DNA of 24,056 bases from JBIKLM01 sp044375105 (GTDB lineage: Bacteria; Planctomycetota; UBA1135; GCA-002686595): assembly GCA_044375105.1 (NCBI GenBank), contig JBILNK010000055.1:1-24056 (forward strand), in the 5' to 3' direction. The notes below the pieces were generated by a model. The model ran no database searches and had not been told where the DNA came from. It saw nothing but the letters and a program-made list of their open reading frames with translations. The translations under genes and the position numbers were made by a program. Each line of letters starts with the position of its first letter. Positions within the stretch are counted from its first letter, which is position 1. Shown piece after piece: positions 1-7,883 of this stretch.

Positions 1-51
1 CTGACCCCCCCATCCGCGCCCATCGGCGGCCTGTCGATCCCGTCCAGCCCC

Positions 52-1161
52 ATGCCCCTCGCCTGCCCCCTGCCCCTGCTGGTGCGACTGCCCAGCTGGC
101 TCGGCGACCTGGTCGCGGCCGAGCCCATCGTGCGCGCCCTGCACGGGGCCCTGGCCGCCGAGGGGCGGGCACACGCGCTGACCTTGGCGGGACCCGCCGC
201 GCTCCTGCCCCTGTTCGAGGGGCGTTTCCCCGGCAGCCCGCGCCTGGCTCACGGGGGCCGGGGCGGCGAGGACCCGCGGGCCTGGGCAGGCCACGCCGCC
301 GCTTTGCTGCTGACCGGCTCCCTGCGCAGCGCCTGGCTGGCCTGGCGGGCCGGCATCCCGGAGCGCATCGGGCTGTTCCGGGACGGGCGGGGGCTTCTGC
401 TGACCCGCGGCCACGCCCCGGCGCGGGCCAGCGGCCGGGGCAACCGCACCGCCCTGCTGCCCGCGCCGCTGCCGCGGCCCGTGGGGCAGGCCTACGCCGA
501 GCTCTTGCCCTTTCTGGGGCTGTGCCTCAGGAGCGCCCGGCCGCACCTCGAGCCGAGCCCCGCGGCTCGGGAGGCCTGCGCCCTCCGCCTGGCCGAGCTG
601 GGCCTGCCCCCGGGCCGGCCGTACCTGCTGGCTTCGGTGGGCGGCCGCCTCGACTCCGCCAAGGCCCTCGACGCGGACAGCGCCGCGGCCTTGCTGGGCC
701 CCCTGGCGGCGGAGCTCGACCTGCCCCTGGTGCTGACCGGCGCCCCCGCGGAGGAGGCCGAGGTGCGCGCCGTCGAAGCGCGCCTTTCGGCCCGCGGCCC
801 AAGGCCGCTGCGGGCTTTCGGCGGCGGCTCGTCGAGCCTGCCCGAGCTGATCGCGCTGGCGCGCTCGGCGGCGCTGTTCGTGGGCACCGACAGCGGCGCC
901 AGGCACGTGGCGCGCGCCGCCGGAGCGCCCACCTTGACCCTGCTGGGGCCGATGGACGCGCGCCACAGCGCCGAGCACGGCGAGCGCGAGCGCGCTCTCT
1001 GCCTGGGCCTCGATTGCCAGCCCTGCGGCCGCGAGCGCTGCCCGCTGACCGGGCCGGCGGAACGGCGCTGCCTGCGCGGCTTCACGCCCGAGGTGCTGCT
1101 GGGCGCTGCCCGCGAACTGCTCGAGCTGCCGCGGGAACGTCCGCAACCGGCGCAGCCCTGA
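52..1161 (+). CDS. Glycosyltransferase family 9, LPS heptosyltransferase-like (WaaF type)
   Basis: Predicted to transfer a heptose (or another sugar) from an ADP-sugar donor to the lipopolysaccharide core on the inner face of the inner membrane. The N-terminus carries the family motif LVRLPSWLGDLVAAEP (residues 10-25), and Asp19 sits where the catalytic base of WaaC/WaaF lies. The donor-site motif GTDSGARHVARAAGAPT (about 278-294) is followed by LLGPMD. A Cys-containing tail (CxPCGRERCP) is typical of the WaaF branch. The length of 369 aa is close to the usual 340-360. The frame stays open to the window edge, so an upstream start cannot be excluded, but ATG 52 places the first beta strand where the family has it. 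The substrate is inferred; other GT9 members use other sugars. No LPS cluster is visible around it. Confidence 0.85.
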   Translation: MPLACPLPLLVRLPSWLGDLVAAEPIVRALHGALAAEGRAHALTLAGPAALLPLFEGRFPGSPRLAHGGRGGEDPRAWAGHAAALLLTGSLRSAWLAWRAGIPERIGLFRDGRGLLLTRGHAPARASGRGNRTALLPAPLPRPVGQAYAELLPFLGLCLRSARPHLEPSPAAREACALRLAELGLPPGRPYLLASVGGRLDSAKALDADSAAALLGPLAAELDLPLVLTGAPAEEAEVRAVEARLSARGPRPLRAFGGGSSSLPELIALARSAALFVGTDSGARHVARAAGAPTLTLLGPMDARHSAEHGERERALCLGLDCQPCGRERCPLTGPAERRCLRGFTPEVLLGAARELLELPRERPQPAQP

Positions 1162-1201
1162 GGCGCGCCGCGGCCCGCAGCGCCGGCCCGGGGCTGTCTC
1201 C

Positions 1202-1222
1202 AGAGCCGCCGCGCGGCTCTTT
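1202..1222 (+). terminator. Hairpin between convergent genes
   Basis: A perfect 8 bp stem (AGAGCCGC / GCGGCTCT) with a 3 nt loop is followed by a short TTT. It lies between the stops of the glycosyltransferase (+) and the sulfotransferase (-). The stem suits a bidirectional terminator, but the U-run is short. Confidence 0.5.
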
Positions 1223-1229
1223 CGCTCGC

Positions 1230-1862
1230 TCACGGATCGAAGCGGTACTCCAAACGCTCGGCCTCGCGGGCGAAAGCGCCTTCGACCAGCCGCCGCGTGG
1301 GCGCGTCGTACAGCGTGCGCCAATCGCCCTCGCCGCCCGGGCTGCGGTTGAGGTGCGGCAGCTCGAGCGGCAGCTCGAGCCGCGCGCGCAGGAGCGCGAA
1401 ATCGGCCGCGAGGCGCTCGTAGCGGCCCAGGAAGTCCAACAGCAGCCGGCCATCCCGGTCGGCGATCTGGGGCAGCTGGTGGAAACGCCCGCGGGCCAAT
1501 TCGAAGCGCGCGTAGGCCGGGAAGGAACCCAGGGCCAGGACGCGCCCATGGCGCTTGTGGCGCGGATTGCCCAGCAGGAAGCGGTATTGGCTGACCAGGC
1601 GCTCGTAGGGGTTGCGCACGAAGGCGAATTTGAACCAGCGCTCGAAGCGCTCGGTTCCCAGGATCCAGCGCGCCTCCCGAGCGCTGGCGTGTTCGTACAA
1701 AAAACGCCTTTCGACCGGCGTCAGCCTGAGACGGCTGGCGAGCTTGTTCCAGCGGCTTTGGGAGGGCTCGCTCAGCCAGGGCCCCAAGGCCGCCCGGATG
1801 CTGGTGCCCGCCGCCTTGGGCACGTGCAGGAACAGGAACCCCTTTGAAGCGGAGAAGGGCAT
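1230..1862 (-). CDS. Sulfotransferase family 2-like protein
   Basis: Predicted PAPS-dependent sulfotransferase of the carbohydrate (Sulfotransfer_2) type, moving sulfate to a glycan or similar acceptor. The 5'-phosphosulfate loop is HVPKAAGTSIRAALG (residues 13-27, Lys16). The 3'-phosphate site is FVRNPYERLVSQYRF (81-95, with Arg83 and Ser91). The protein has 210 aa, a compact version of the fold. The frame is open further upstream, but those residues look non-coding. ATG 1862 puts the PAPS loop 12 residues from the start, as in relatives. No Shine-Dalgarno sequence is obvious. It converges on the glycosyltransferase. A role in sulfating surface polysaccharide is inferred from the family; the acceptor cannot be read from the sequence. 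Confidence 0.8.
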   Translation of the reverse strand: MPFSASKGFLFLHVPKAAGTSIRAALGPWLSEPSQSRWNKLASRLRLTPVERRFLYEHASAREARWILGTERFERWFKFAFVRNPYERLVSQYRFLLGNPRHKRHGRVLALGSFPAYARFELARGRFHQLPQIADRDGRLLLDFLGRYERLAADFALLRARLELPLELPHLNRSPGGEGDWRTLYDAPTRRLVEGAFAREAERLEYRFDP

Positions 1863-2346
1863 GGGAGTCCGAAATGCTAAGGCCCGCGCCGATGGCCCAG
1901 GAGCGTGGAGGCGCTCGGCCAGCCAGTGAGAAACCGCTTCGGGCTCTGCCCGAGCCGTGAGATCGGTCTGCCCGCGGCCTTGGGACCGCCCCACCCCGGA
2001 TAGAGGGGCAGGGCTCCGCTCTCAGCACCGATCCCAGAGGCTCTTGGCGGGCTGCCTGCAGCCTGCGCAGGGGGGCCCGCGACCGAGCCGAATCGCCTTC
2101 GAGACCAAAGCCTCTTCAGACGATCGGGACCCGGGGGCGCTGCGCCTGCGGCCGGCCTCCAGACCGGCGCTTGTGCTGCGCCGGCAAGCCGCGATCGCGT
2201 CGGGTGACGGGGAAACAACGGCGCCCGAAGCGCCGGGCCGTGCCTCGCTCGGATCCGGCGCCGAGTCACGCGCACCCGGGAAGGGCTGCGCACGCGTGGA
2301 TGCCGCCGCGTTACGCTTTGCGGCCCTCCCTCAGCCCCAGAGTCCC
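1863..2346. other. Intergenic region between divergent genes
   Basis: This 484 bp gap separates the sulfotransferase and the enoyl-CoA hydratase. It holds one diverged R85 copy (1926-1990). Both neighbouring coding frames run open into it, but the translations are Arg/Pro/Ala-rich and match nothing. A TTACGCT stretch near 2311 might belong to a promoter; nothing firmer is visible. Confidence 0.5.
1926..1990 (+). repeat. R85 intergenic repeat, copy 1 (diverged)
   Basis: In its sense orientation it reads GTGAGAAACC, then a hairpin (TTCGGGC-TCT-GCCCGAG), then GCCGTGAGATCGGTCTG, then TTGGGACCGCC. This is the same order of blocks as in the copy at 3172-3256. The A-tract is shorter and the second hairpin is not preserved. 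Confidence 0.6.
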
Positions 2347-3171
2347 ATGGCCTCCCTGCGCGACCAATTCCCCGCCGACGTCCCCGATCAACCGGAGCTG
2401 GTCTCCGTGGAGCGCGAGGAGGGCGGCCTGGTCTGGCTCACGATCCAGCGGCCGGAGGTGATGAACTGCCTGTCGTTCCCGACGCTCAAGCGGCTGCGCA
2501 GCCTGTGCGCCGAGCTGGCCCAGGACGGCAGCGCCCGCGTGGTGCTGATCCGCGGCGCCGGCGACAAGGCCTTCTGCGCCGGGGCCGACCTCAAGGAACG
2601 GCGCTCGATGCCGATCGACCGGGTGCCCCATTTCGTGCGCAACATCCGCGCCACCATGGACGACTTCGAGGCCCTGCCGATGCCGACCATCGCCGTGGTC
2701 AACGGCGTGGCCTTCGGCGGCGGGACCGAGCTGCTGCTCTCCTGCGACCTGCGCGTGGCTTCGAGCGCGGCCCAATTCGGCTTGACCGAGGTGACCTTGG
2801 CGATCATCCCGGGCGCCGGCGGCACCCAGCGCCTGCCGCGCCTGATCGGCAAGAGCCGCGCCAAGGACCTGATCCTGACCGGCCGCAAGCTCGACGCCGC
2901 CGAAGCCGAGCGCATCGGCCTGGTCAACCGCTTGGCCGAGCCGGCCGAGCTGACCGCGGTGGCCCGCGCCCTGGCGCGCCAGATCGCCGACAACGGCCCC
3001 GTGGCCGTGCGCGCCGCCAAGGCCGCCATCGACCAGGGCACCGAACAGCCCCTGCCCGAAGGCCTCAAGACCGAAGCCGCCTGCTACGAGCGCGTGATCC
3101 CCACCAAGGACCGCCTCGAAGCCCTGGCCGCCTTCGCCGAAAAACGCAGACCCGTCTTCCGCGGCGAGTGA
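2347..3171 (+). CDS. Enoyl-CoA hydratase/isomerase family, AUH (methylglutaconyl-CoA hydratase)-like
   Basis: Crotonase-fold enzyme of 274 aa that would hydrate an enoyl-CoA in the cytoplasm. The oxyanion-hole segments are DKAFCAGADLKER (73-85) and NGVAFGGGTELLLSCDLRVA (119-138). Both catalytic glutamates are present, Glu128 (GGGTE) and Glu148 (GLTEVTLAIIPGAGGTQRL). The ADLKER stretch and the C-terminal block ACYERVIPTKDRLEAL closely resemble AUH, the methylglutaconyl-CoA hydratase of leucine breakdown. That is known family knowledge; the substrate here is inferred. ATG 2347 is chosen because residues upstream in the same frame look non-coding. It is a monocistronic gene: R85 begins right after the stop and a strong terminator lies about 100 bp further on. 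No other leucine-degradation gene is nearby. Confidence 0.88.
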   Translation: MASLRDQFPADVPDQPELVSVEREEGGLVWLTIQRPEVMNCLSFPTLKRLRSLCAELAQDGSARVVLIRGAGDKAFCAGADLKERRSMPIDRVPHFVRNIRATMDDFEALPMPTIAVVNGVAFGGGTELLLSCDLRVASSAAQFGLTEVTLAIIPGAGGTQRLPRLIGKSRAKDLILTGRKLDAAEAERIGLVNRLAEPAELTAVARALARQIADNGPVAVRAAKAAIDQGTEQPLPEGLKTEAACYERVIPTKDRLEALAAFAEKRRPVFRGE

Positions 3172-3256
3172 CGGGCTGAGGGAAAAATCGACTCGGGCAG
3201 CGCCCGAGCCGCAAGGCCAGACTGTCCGCATGCCGTTGGGCCGCCATCCGGCGGCC
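3172..3256 (+). repeat. R85 intergenic repeat, copy 2 (abuts stop codon)
   Basis: It starts directly after the hydratase TGA. Sense order: GGCTGAGGGAAAAATCGA, hairpin 1 (CTCGGGC-AGC-GCCCGAG), a variable linker (CCGCAAGGCCAGACTGTCCG), CATGCCGTTGG, then hairpin 2 (GCCGCC-ATCC-GGCGGC). By eye it matches the reverse complement of 8385-8469 at about 74 of 85 positions. Most differences fall in the loops and the linker, not in the stems. Confidence 0.85.
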
Positions 3257-3268
3257 ACACAGGCTGGG

Positions 3269-3292
3269 ATCGGCGCTGCGCGCCGATTTTTT
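3269..3292 (+). terminator. Intrinsic terminator of the enoyl-CoA hydratase gene
   Basis: A perfect 8 bp stem (ATCGGCGC / GCGCCGAT, loop TGC) runs straight into TTTTTT. It lies about 100 bp after the stop, just beyond the R85 copy. This is the best rho-independent terminator in the window. Confidence 0.85.
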
Positions 3293-3329
3293 CTCCAGCG
3301 CTCTCTAGGGCGTCCGAGCAGGAACCGGT

Positions 3330-3349
3330 GCCGGGCTGCTGCGCCCGGC
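3330..3349 (-). terminator. Hairpin downstream of the MEMO-like gene
   Basis: A 7 bp perfect stem (GCCGGGC / GCCCGGC) with a 6 nt loop, 27 bp past the stop of the minus-strand gene. There is no U-run, so a terminator role is tentative. Confidence 0.3.
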
Positions 3350-3376
3350 CCAGGCTCTAGGCGCTCGCGCAGCCGT

Positions 3377-4626
3377 TCAATGCCAGACGGCGGCGCTGGC
3401 GGTCAGGACGCAGCCTTGGCCGGGGCGTTCGAGGTAGCCCAGGGCGGAGCAGCGCAGCAACTGGCCCGCTTCGGCGTCGGGGGCCATGGAGGGTTCCGTC
3501 TCGAGCAGGCGCTTCAGGAAGTAGGGCGCGGGAATGAACTGGTTGCGCAGGGGGTCGTCGCGTCGAGAGGCAGCCGCGTAGAAGGCGTCCGAATCGGCGG
3601 TTTCCAGGGCTTCGAGGCACAGCTGGTCGGTCTCGCGGATCAAGCGGCCGGCCTTGCCGCCCAGGAGGGCATGGCGCACCTTTTCATCGGGCGGCGCGCT
3701 GCTGGGCTCGCCCAGGCGATAGCTGTCGGCAGCGGCGATCCAGAGGGTGCGGCCCGGCAGGGCTTCGAGGCGCTGGAGGTGCCCGAGGATCGCTTCGATC
3801 TGGGGGTTTCCGCGGGGCTGGCCTTCGGGGAACTGGGCGGGGAAGGCCTCCACCAGCAGGGCCACCACGGGCACGCCCGGGAACAGCAGGCGCACGAACA
3901 GGGCCTGGCGCTCGAGGTCGCGCTGGGGGAAGTGGGCCAGCTGCAGGCGGCCGGGCAGGAGCCCCAGCTCGAGCAGGGCGCTGCGATCGACCGGCACCGG
4001 ACCGAGCGGGGTGTCGAAGTCCTTGAACAGCGGGATCAAGGGCTCGGAAAGGCGCGCGCGCAGGTTGCCGAGCAGCACGATGCGGGCCAGCTCGCGCTTG
4101 GCGTGGCGCACCGAGGCGTAGGCCCGCGAATACAGCGGCGCCAGGGTGCGGATCGGGCCCGCCGGGGCCAGCAAACCGCGGGCGTGGGGCAGCTGGGGCA
4201 TGTCCCAGTCGTCGGCCACCAGCCCGCCCAGCTCGATGCGCAGGTCCAGGGGGTCGGCGGGCAATTCGCTGCCGGCCGGCGTTCCTGCCGGCGCACCTGC
4301 TCGAGGGCCCGCTGGGTTCGCGCCAGAGCCTCGTGGTCGTCCAGCAGGCCGGCGGCGGAGAGGCGCTGGGAGAGCTCCAGCACGCGCCGCGCTTCGAGGG
4401 CCGAGCCCAGCTCGCCGCCGACCTGCTCGGCCACCCGGCGGGCGCTGGTCAGGCCGTCGAAGCGGCGGGCGATGCTCCACTCGATCGGGCTGAGCCAATA
4501 CAGGCTGGCCCCGGAATCGGCGAGCCCCAGGGGGTCGCGCAGGCCCACCTGCCCGTCCGGCCCGTGCAACAGGGGCGAGACCTCCAGGGGTCGCAGGGCC
4601 GGGAGCGGCAGTTCCAGGGCGGTCAT
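3377..4626 (-). pseudogene. Frameshifted, degenerate AmmeMemoRadiSam system protein B (MEMO1-family) homologue
   Basis: Two minus-strand frames join into one protein of about 416 aa. Frame A, from ATG 4626, encodes residues 1-119: a small N-terminal domain (GLRDPLGLADSG, YWLSPIEWSIARRFDGLTSA) as seen in front of many bacterial MEMO-like proteins. Frame B then gives the MEMO core (FDTPLGPVPVD, QLAHFPQRDLERQALFVRLL, WIAAADSYRLGE) and runs to the stop at 3377. The break lies near 4268-4290, within a GCCGGCCGGC tract, and restoring one base would rejoin the frames. The metal-site motifs of the family look lost: PHAGY-like has become PAGPI, the GxNH-like site has become LGNLRAR, and the Cys of the ICG-like motif has become NQF. 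No AMMECR1 or partner radical-SAM gene is nearby. It may be a dying gene, a repurposed non-metal version, or intact in the real genome with a sequencing error here. Confidence 0.6.
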
Positions 4627-4719
4627 GGGCTCGGGCCAAACGGGCCCAGGTGATCATGGGCCGTCCGGGGCCGGGCCGAAAGGGAGCTGTGGGTATGATC
4701 CTCGGGCCAAGAGCGCCCG

Positions 4720-6432
4720 ATGAAGCTGTCAACACTCCTGCGCCGAACCCTGCTGGGACTGACCCTGGCGATCGGTCTGGAGGCGCTGCTGCGGGGCCTC
4801 GACCGCTTCGATCCGACCGCCATCGAGGATCCCTACATGGGCTTCCCGGGCAGCTCGCCGATCTACCGCCCCATCCCTCGCCCGGGGGGGGAGGCCTGGC
4901 GGGAGACCTCGCCCAACCGGCGCAACGCCTATCGCACGCTCGAGTTCCCCCTGGCCAAGGGCGAGAACGAGCTACGGGTCTTCTGCCTGGGCGGCTCCTC
5001 GGTATTCCAGGAGCGCTTCATCGACCCGGACGCCTCCTTTCCGTACCTGCTGGAGGTCTATCTGCGCGGCCTGGCGCCGACCGAGAGCCCGCGCGTGATC
5101 AACTCGGGCGGCGCCGGCACCGGATCGATCCAGAACTTGCAGGTGGCCCGGGAGGTGCTCGGTTATCAGCCCGATCTGTTGGTCCTTTACCCCGAAGGCG
5201 GCGAGAAGAATTCGATCCCGCCCAGCCCCGGGGGCGTGCTGGCCCATGCCGACCGCGACAATCCGGCCCGCGTCTGGGCGCGCCGCTCGCTGGCCGACCT
5301 GCGCTGTTACGTGGCCCTGCGCGAGGCGTTCATGGGTCTGATGCCCAGGAGTTCAGGGGCCTGGGTCCGCTCGGCCTTCTCAGGGCAGGTGCAGCAGGCC
5401 CTGGCGGAGCCCTTCAGCGAGCGCACCTTCACGCGCCTGTTCGAATTCAAGCAGGACCGTGTGCCCGTGCTGATGGAGCAGGTCATCCCCGAGGAGGAGG
5501 TGCGCTACGCCAACCAGCGGTTCCTCGACAACCTGCGCGAGATGGCGCGCCTGTGCCGGGAACGAAAGGTCCAGCTGGTGCTGGTGCTGCCCCTGCACAA
5601 CCTGCGCTCGTCGTTCTATCTGCGCTTCCACATCGACCCCGACGAGCTGCTGCCGGGCATGGAAGCGGAGTGGCGCCAGCGCTACGAACGGGGCTTGGAA
5701 GCCAAGCGCGCCGGAGATCACCTGGCGGCGCTCAAGCTGCTGCGATCTGTGCGCCAGTGTTATCGCGAGGACCGCGACGACATCCTGGGGTTCTACATCG
5801 CCGAGTGTTTTGCGGCCCTGGGGTATCCGAACCTCGAGCTCGAGGAGCTGCTGCGCATCTACCAGCGTCATCCGATGCTGGCCCATATCCGCCAGGTTGC
5901 CGAGGAATTCGACCTGCTGCTGGTCGACCCGCTGCCGGACATGATCCGTCGTGCCGGCGATCGCGCCCCTGGGGGTCGCTTCTTCTTGGACGCCTACCAT
6001 CCGAGCGCCGAAGGCGGCTGGGTGATCGCGCGCGCGATCGCCAAGGCCCTGGCGCGAGACGGTGTCGGCCGGACCCTGGCGCCCTGGGACTCGCCCACGG
6101 TCCAAGTCGCCGAGCGCTTCGCCGAAAAGCGCGTGGTCGAGGTTGGCATGCCGCTGCTGTGCCAGATCAACGCGTCTTTGCGGGCCAAGGACTTCGAAGG
6201 CGCCCTGGCCCTGCTGGAGCAGATCCCGCCGGAGGAGCGCGAGAGCAACACCCTGTACGCCTTCGCTTTTGGTTGGGCGCTGACGCGCTCGGGGCGAGAG
6301 GACCAGGCGAAGGAGCTCCACGCCCGGCTGGTCGAGCGCTTCGGCCAGGGCTCCGGCGATCTGCCCGACATGTCCACCGACGAGGGCATGGTCCGGCACG
6401 CGTTCCAGGGCGACGTGTTCGCGATTTTCTGA
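4720..6432 (+). CDS. SGNH-hydrolase-like protein with TPR segments, surface-glycan acylation partner
   Basis: A 570 aa protein with an N-terminal hydrophobic segment (about 8-26) that should anchor or export it. The SGNH block I is FCLGGSSVFQERF (88-100, nucleophile probably Ser93). Block V is LDAYHPSAEGG (Asp424, His427). TPR-like helices lie at about 325-385 and 480-535. SGNH proteins beside MBOATs commonly act as the extracytoplasmic half of polysaccharide O-acetylation (AlgX/AlgJ-like), and the MBOAT at 6657-7883 fits that here. ATG 4720 starts directly with the basic-hydrophobic leader. The next gene begins 4 nt after the stop, which suggests co-translation. The weak promoter-like TATGAT at 4694-4699 lies 20 bp upstream. 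Enzymatic class is well supported; substrate and partner are inferred. Confidence 0.72.
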   Translation: MKLSTLLRRTLLGLTLAIGLEALLRGLDRFDPTAIEDPYMGFPGSSPIYRPIPRPGGEAWRETSPNRRNAYRTLEFPLAKGENELRVFCLGGSSVFQERFIDPDASFPYLLEVYLRGLAPTESPRVINSGGAGTGSIQNLQVAREVLGYQPDLLVLYPEGGEKNSIPPSPGGVLAHADRDNPARVWARRSLADLRCYVALREAFMGLMPRSSGAWVRSAFSGQVQQALAEPFSERTFTRLFEFKQDRVPVLMEQVIPEEEVRYANQRFLDNLREMARLCRERKVQLVLVLPLHNLRSSFYLRFHIDPDELLPGMEAEWRQRYERGLEAKRAGDHLAALKLLRSVRQCYREDRDDILGFYIAECFAALGYPNLELEELLRIYQRHPMLAHIRQVAEEFDLLLVDPLPDMIRRAGDRAPGGRFFLDAYHPSAEGGWVIARAIAKALARDGVGRTLAPWDSPTVQVAERFAEKRVVEVGMPLLCQINASLRAKDFEGALALLEQIPPEERESNTLYAFAFGWALTRSGREDQAKELHARLVERFGQGSGDLPDMSTDEGMVRHAFQGDVFAIF

Positions 6433-6436
6433 GCCC

Positions 6437-6625
6437 ATGGCCGAACCCGCCGACCCGCCCCGCGTTCCCGATCGCGCCGCCAACCGTGCGGCTCCGGCTC
6501 GCGCCCTTTCGCTCCTCTGGCACGAGGCGCTGTTGCCTTTGCTGGTGCTGCTCGGGCTGCTGGCGATCGCCGTGGCGCTGACCGAGGGCCAGTCCTCCGG
6601 CGATTTCCTGTACGCGATCTTTTGA
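6437..6625 (+). CDS. DUF5989-like small membrane protein
   Basis: A 62 aa protein: a Pro/Ala/Arg-rich N-terminus (1-25), then one transmembrane helix (about 30-48, LLPLLVLLGLLAIAVAL) and the tail EGQSSGDFLYAIF. The helix and the Phe-x-Tyr-x-x-Phe ending resemble DUF5989 (SxtJ-like) mini-proteins, which often sit among glycan-modification genes. It starts 4 nt after the SGNH gene and faces the MBOAT end-to-end. Its role is unknown; a membrane adaptor for the acylation machinery is a guess. The long basic N-terminus is unusual, and an internal start cannot be excluded. Confidence 0.65.
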   Translation: MAEPADPPRVPDRAANRAAPARALSLLWHEALLPLLVLLGLLAIAVALTEGQSSGDFLYAIF

Positions 6626-6641
6626 GCGCCGGGCGGGCGCT
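6625..6641. terminator. Hairpin between convergent DUF5989-like and MBOAT genes
   Basis: A 6 bp stem (AGCGCC / GGCGCT) with a 5 nt loop overlaps the last base of the DUF5989-like stop and lies 15 bp from the MBOAT stop. There is no T-run on either strand; it could serve both genes weakly. Confidence 0.3.
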
Positions 6642-6656
6642 CGGCGCGCCGGCTCC

Positions 6657-7883
6657 CTAGCCGCCGAAGAGCTCGACGAAATACGCCAGGGCCGCGCGCA
6701 GATCGCCGCCGGGGACCGAGATCAGCACCCAGGTCAGGGCCACGAAGTGGAAGGTGACCCAGGTGGCCAGCAGGCGATAGGGCCAGGACTTCGCCAGGCG
6801 CTTCTTGAGCTTGAAGCGCTTCCTCAGGAACTGCATCCAGGCCTGGTGCGCCGAGAGGCCGGCGCCGTGGGCCAGACCCCAGCAGAGCCAGGCCAGGGTC
6901 GGGGCGTGCCACAGGCCGCAAAGGCTCATCGACAGGAGCGCGGCCAGGTGCGGGCGCAGGGTCGATTGGCTGCGGCCGCACAGGGGCAGGAACAGGTAAT
7001 CACGGATCCAGGTGGAGAGCGAGATGTGCCAGCCCTTCCAGAAATCCGAGATGTTGCCGCGCAGGTAGGGATTGTCGAAGTTCTCCGCCAGGCGCAGGCC
7101 GAACAGGCGGGCCATGCCGATGGCCAGATCGCTGTAGCCAGCGAAGTCGACATAGGCGAACAGGCACATGGCGTAGAGCGCGCCCCAGGCTTCCGTGAAG
7201 CCCAGCTCCCGGCCGGGAGCGAAGCCGGTGATCGGGCCGGCCCAGGCGACCAGCAGCTGGCCCAGCACGACCTTCTTGAGCAGGCCCACGTAGATCCGCT
7301 TGAGGCCCTCGGCGAGGTCCTGGGCGTCGGCGCGGCCGAGCCGGGCAAGGCTCTGACCGAGATGCTCGGCGCGTTCGATCGGGCCCGCGGTCAGCGTCGG
7401 AAAGAAGGAATTCCAGGTCAGGTAGTCGAAGAACGACAGGCTCAGCTGGCGCCGCCGGCGGGCGTCGATGGCGAAGTGCAGGGCCCGCAGCGTGAAGTAG
7501 GAGGCGCCCACGAACAGGGCCAGGCGGCTGCCGAGCACGTTGTCGGCCGCGTCGGCTTCGCCGGCGGCCCCGAACAGGCCGAGCTTGGGCACGAACAGCG
7601 GCAACAGCAGGGGCAGCAGCAGCCCGTAGAACAGCGCCGCCGGGGCGCCTCGCTGGCCCTGGCGAGCCGCGAACCAGGCCAGCAGGGAGGTGGCCAGGAA
7701 GAACAGCGGCGCCAGGGGATCGAAGCTGCCCAAGAAGGCCAGGTTGAAGGCCAGCAGCACGGCGCGCCTCGGGCGCTCGCCCAGGGGCAGGCGCGTCAGC
7801 GCCAGGGCCAGCCCCAGGAACAGGGCGAAGGGCAGGCTGATCAGATCCAAGGCGCGAATCCGGGGGGGAAGGCCGAGCACCAT
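6657..7883 (-). CDS. MBOAT family O-acyltransferase (AlgI-like)
   Basis: A multi-pass inner-membrane protein of 408 aa with about 9-11 hydrophobic helices. It carries the MBOAT signatures FNSFFPTLTAGPIER-like (as WNSFFPTLTAGPIER), YVDFAGYSDLAIGMARLFG, FWKGWHISLSTWIRDYLFLP (His286) and CGLWHAPTLAWLCWGLAHG (His326, the family catalytic His). AlgI-type enzymes pass acyl groups, usually acetyl, across the membrane to exported polysaccharide. The usual GGNRKG-like loop is replaced by CGRSQS. ATG 7883 is chosen because it precedes the first helix; the upstream in-frame stretch is Arg/Gly/Pro-rich. It converges on the SGNH/DUF5989-like pair, so it belongs to the same module but needs its own promoter. 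The polymer modified is unknown. Confidence 0.85.
   Translation of the reverse strand: MVLGLPPRIRALDLISLPFALFLGLALALTRLPLGERPRRAVLLAFNLAFLGSFDPLAPLFFLATSLLAWFAARQGQRGAPAALFYGLLLPLLLPLFVPKLGLFGAAGEADAADNVLGSRLALFVGASYFTLRALHFAIDARRRRQLSLSFFDYLTWNSFFPTLTAGPIERAEHLGQSLARLGRADAQDLAEGLKRIYVGLLKKVVLGQLLVAWAGPITGFAPGRELGFTEAWGALYAMCLFAYVDFAGYSDLAIGMARLFGLRLAENFDNPYLRGNISDFWKGWHISLSTWIRDYLFLPLCGRSQSTLRPHLAALLSMSLCGLWHAPTLAWLCWGLAHGAGLSAHQAWMQFLRKRFKLKKRLAKSWPYRLLATWVTFHFVALTWVLISVPGGDLRAALAYFVELFGG

Noticed and set aside
1957..2346. N-terminal extension of the enoyl-CoA hydratase
   Set aside because: In frame, but of non-coding character and overlapping an R85 copy; family members start near ATG 2347.
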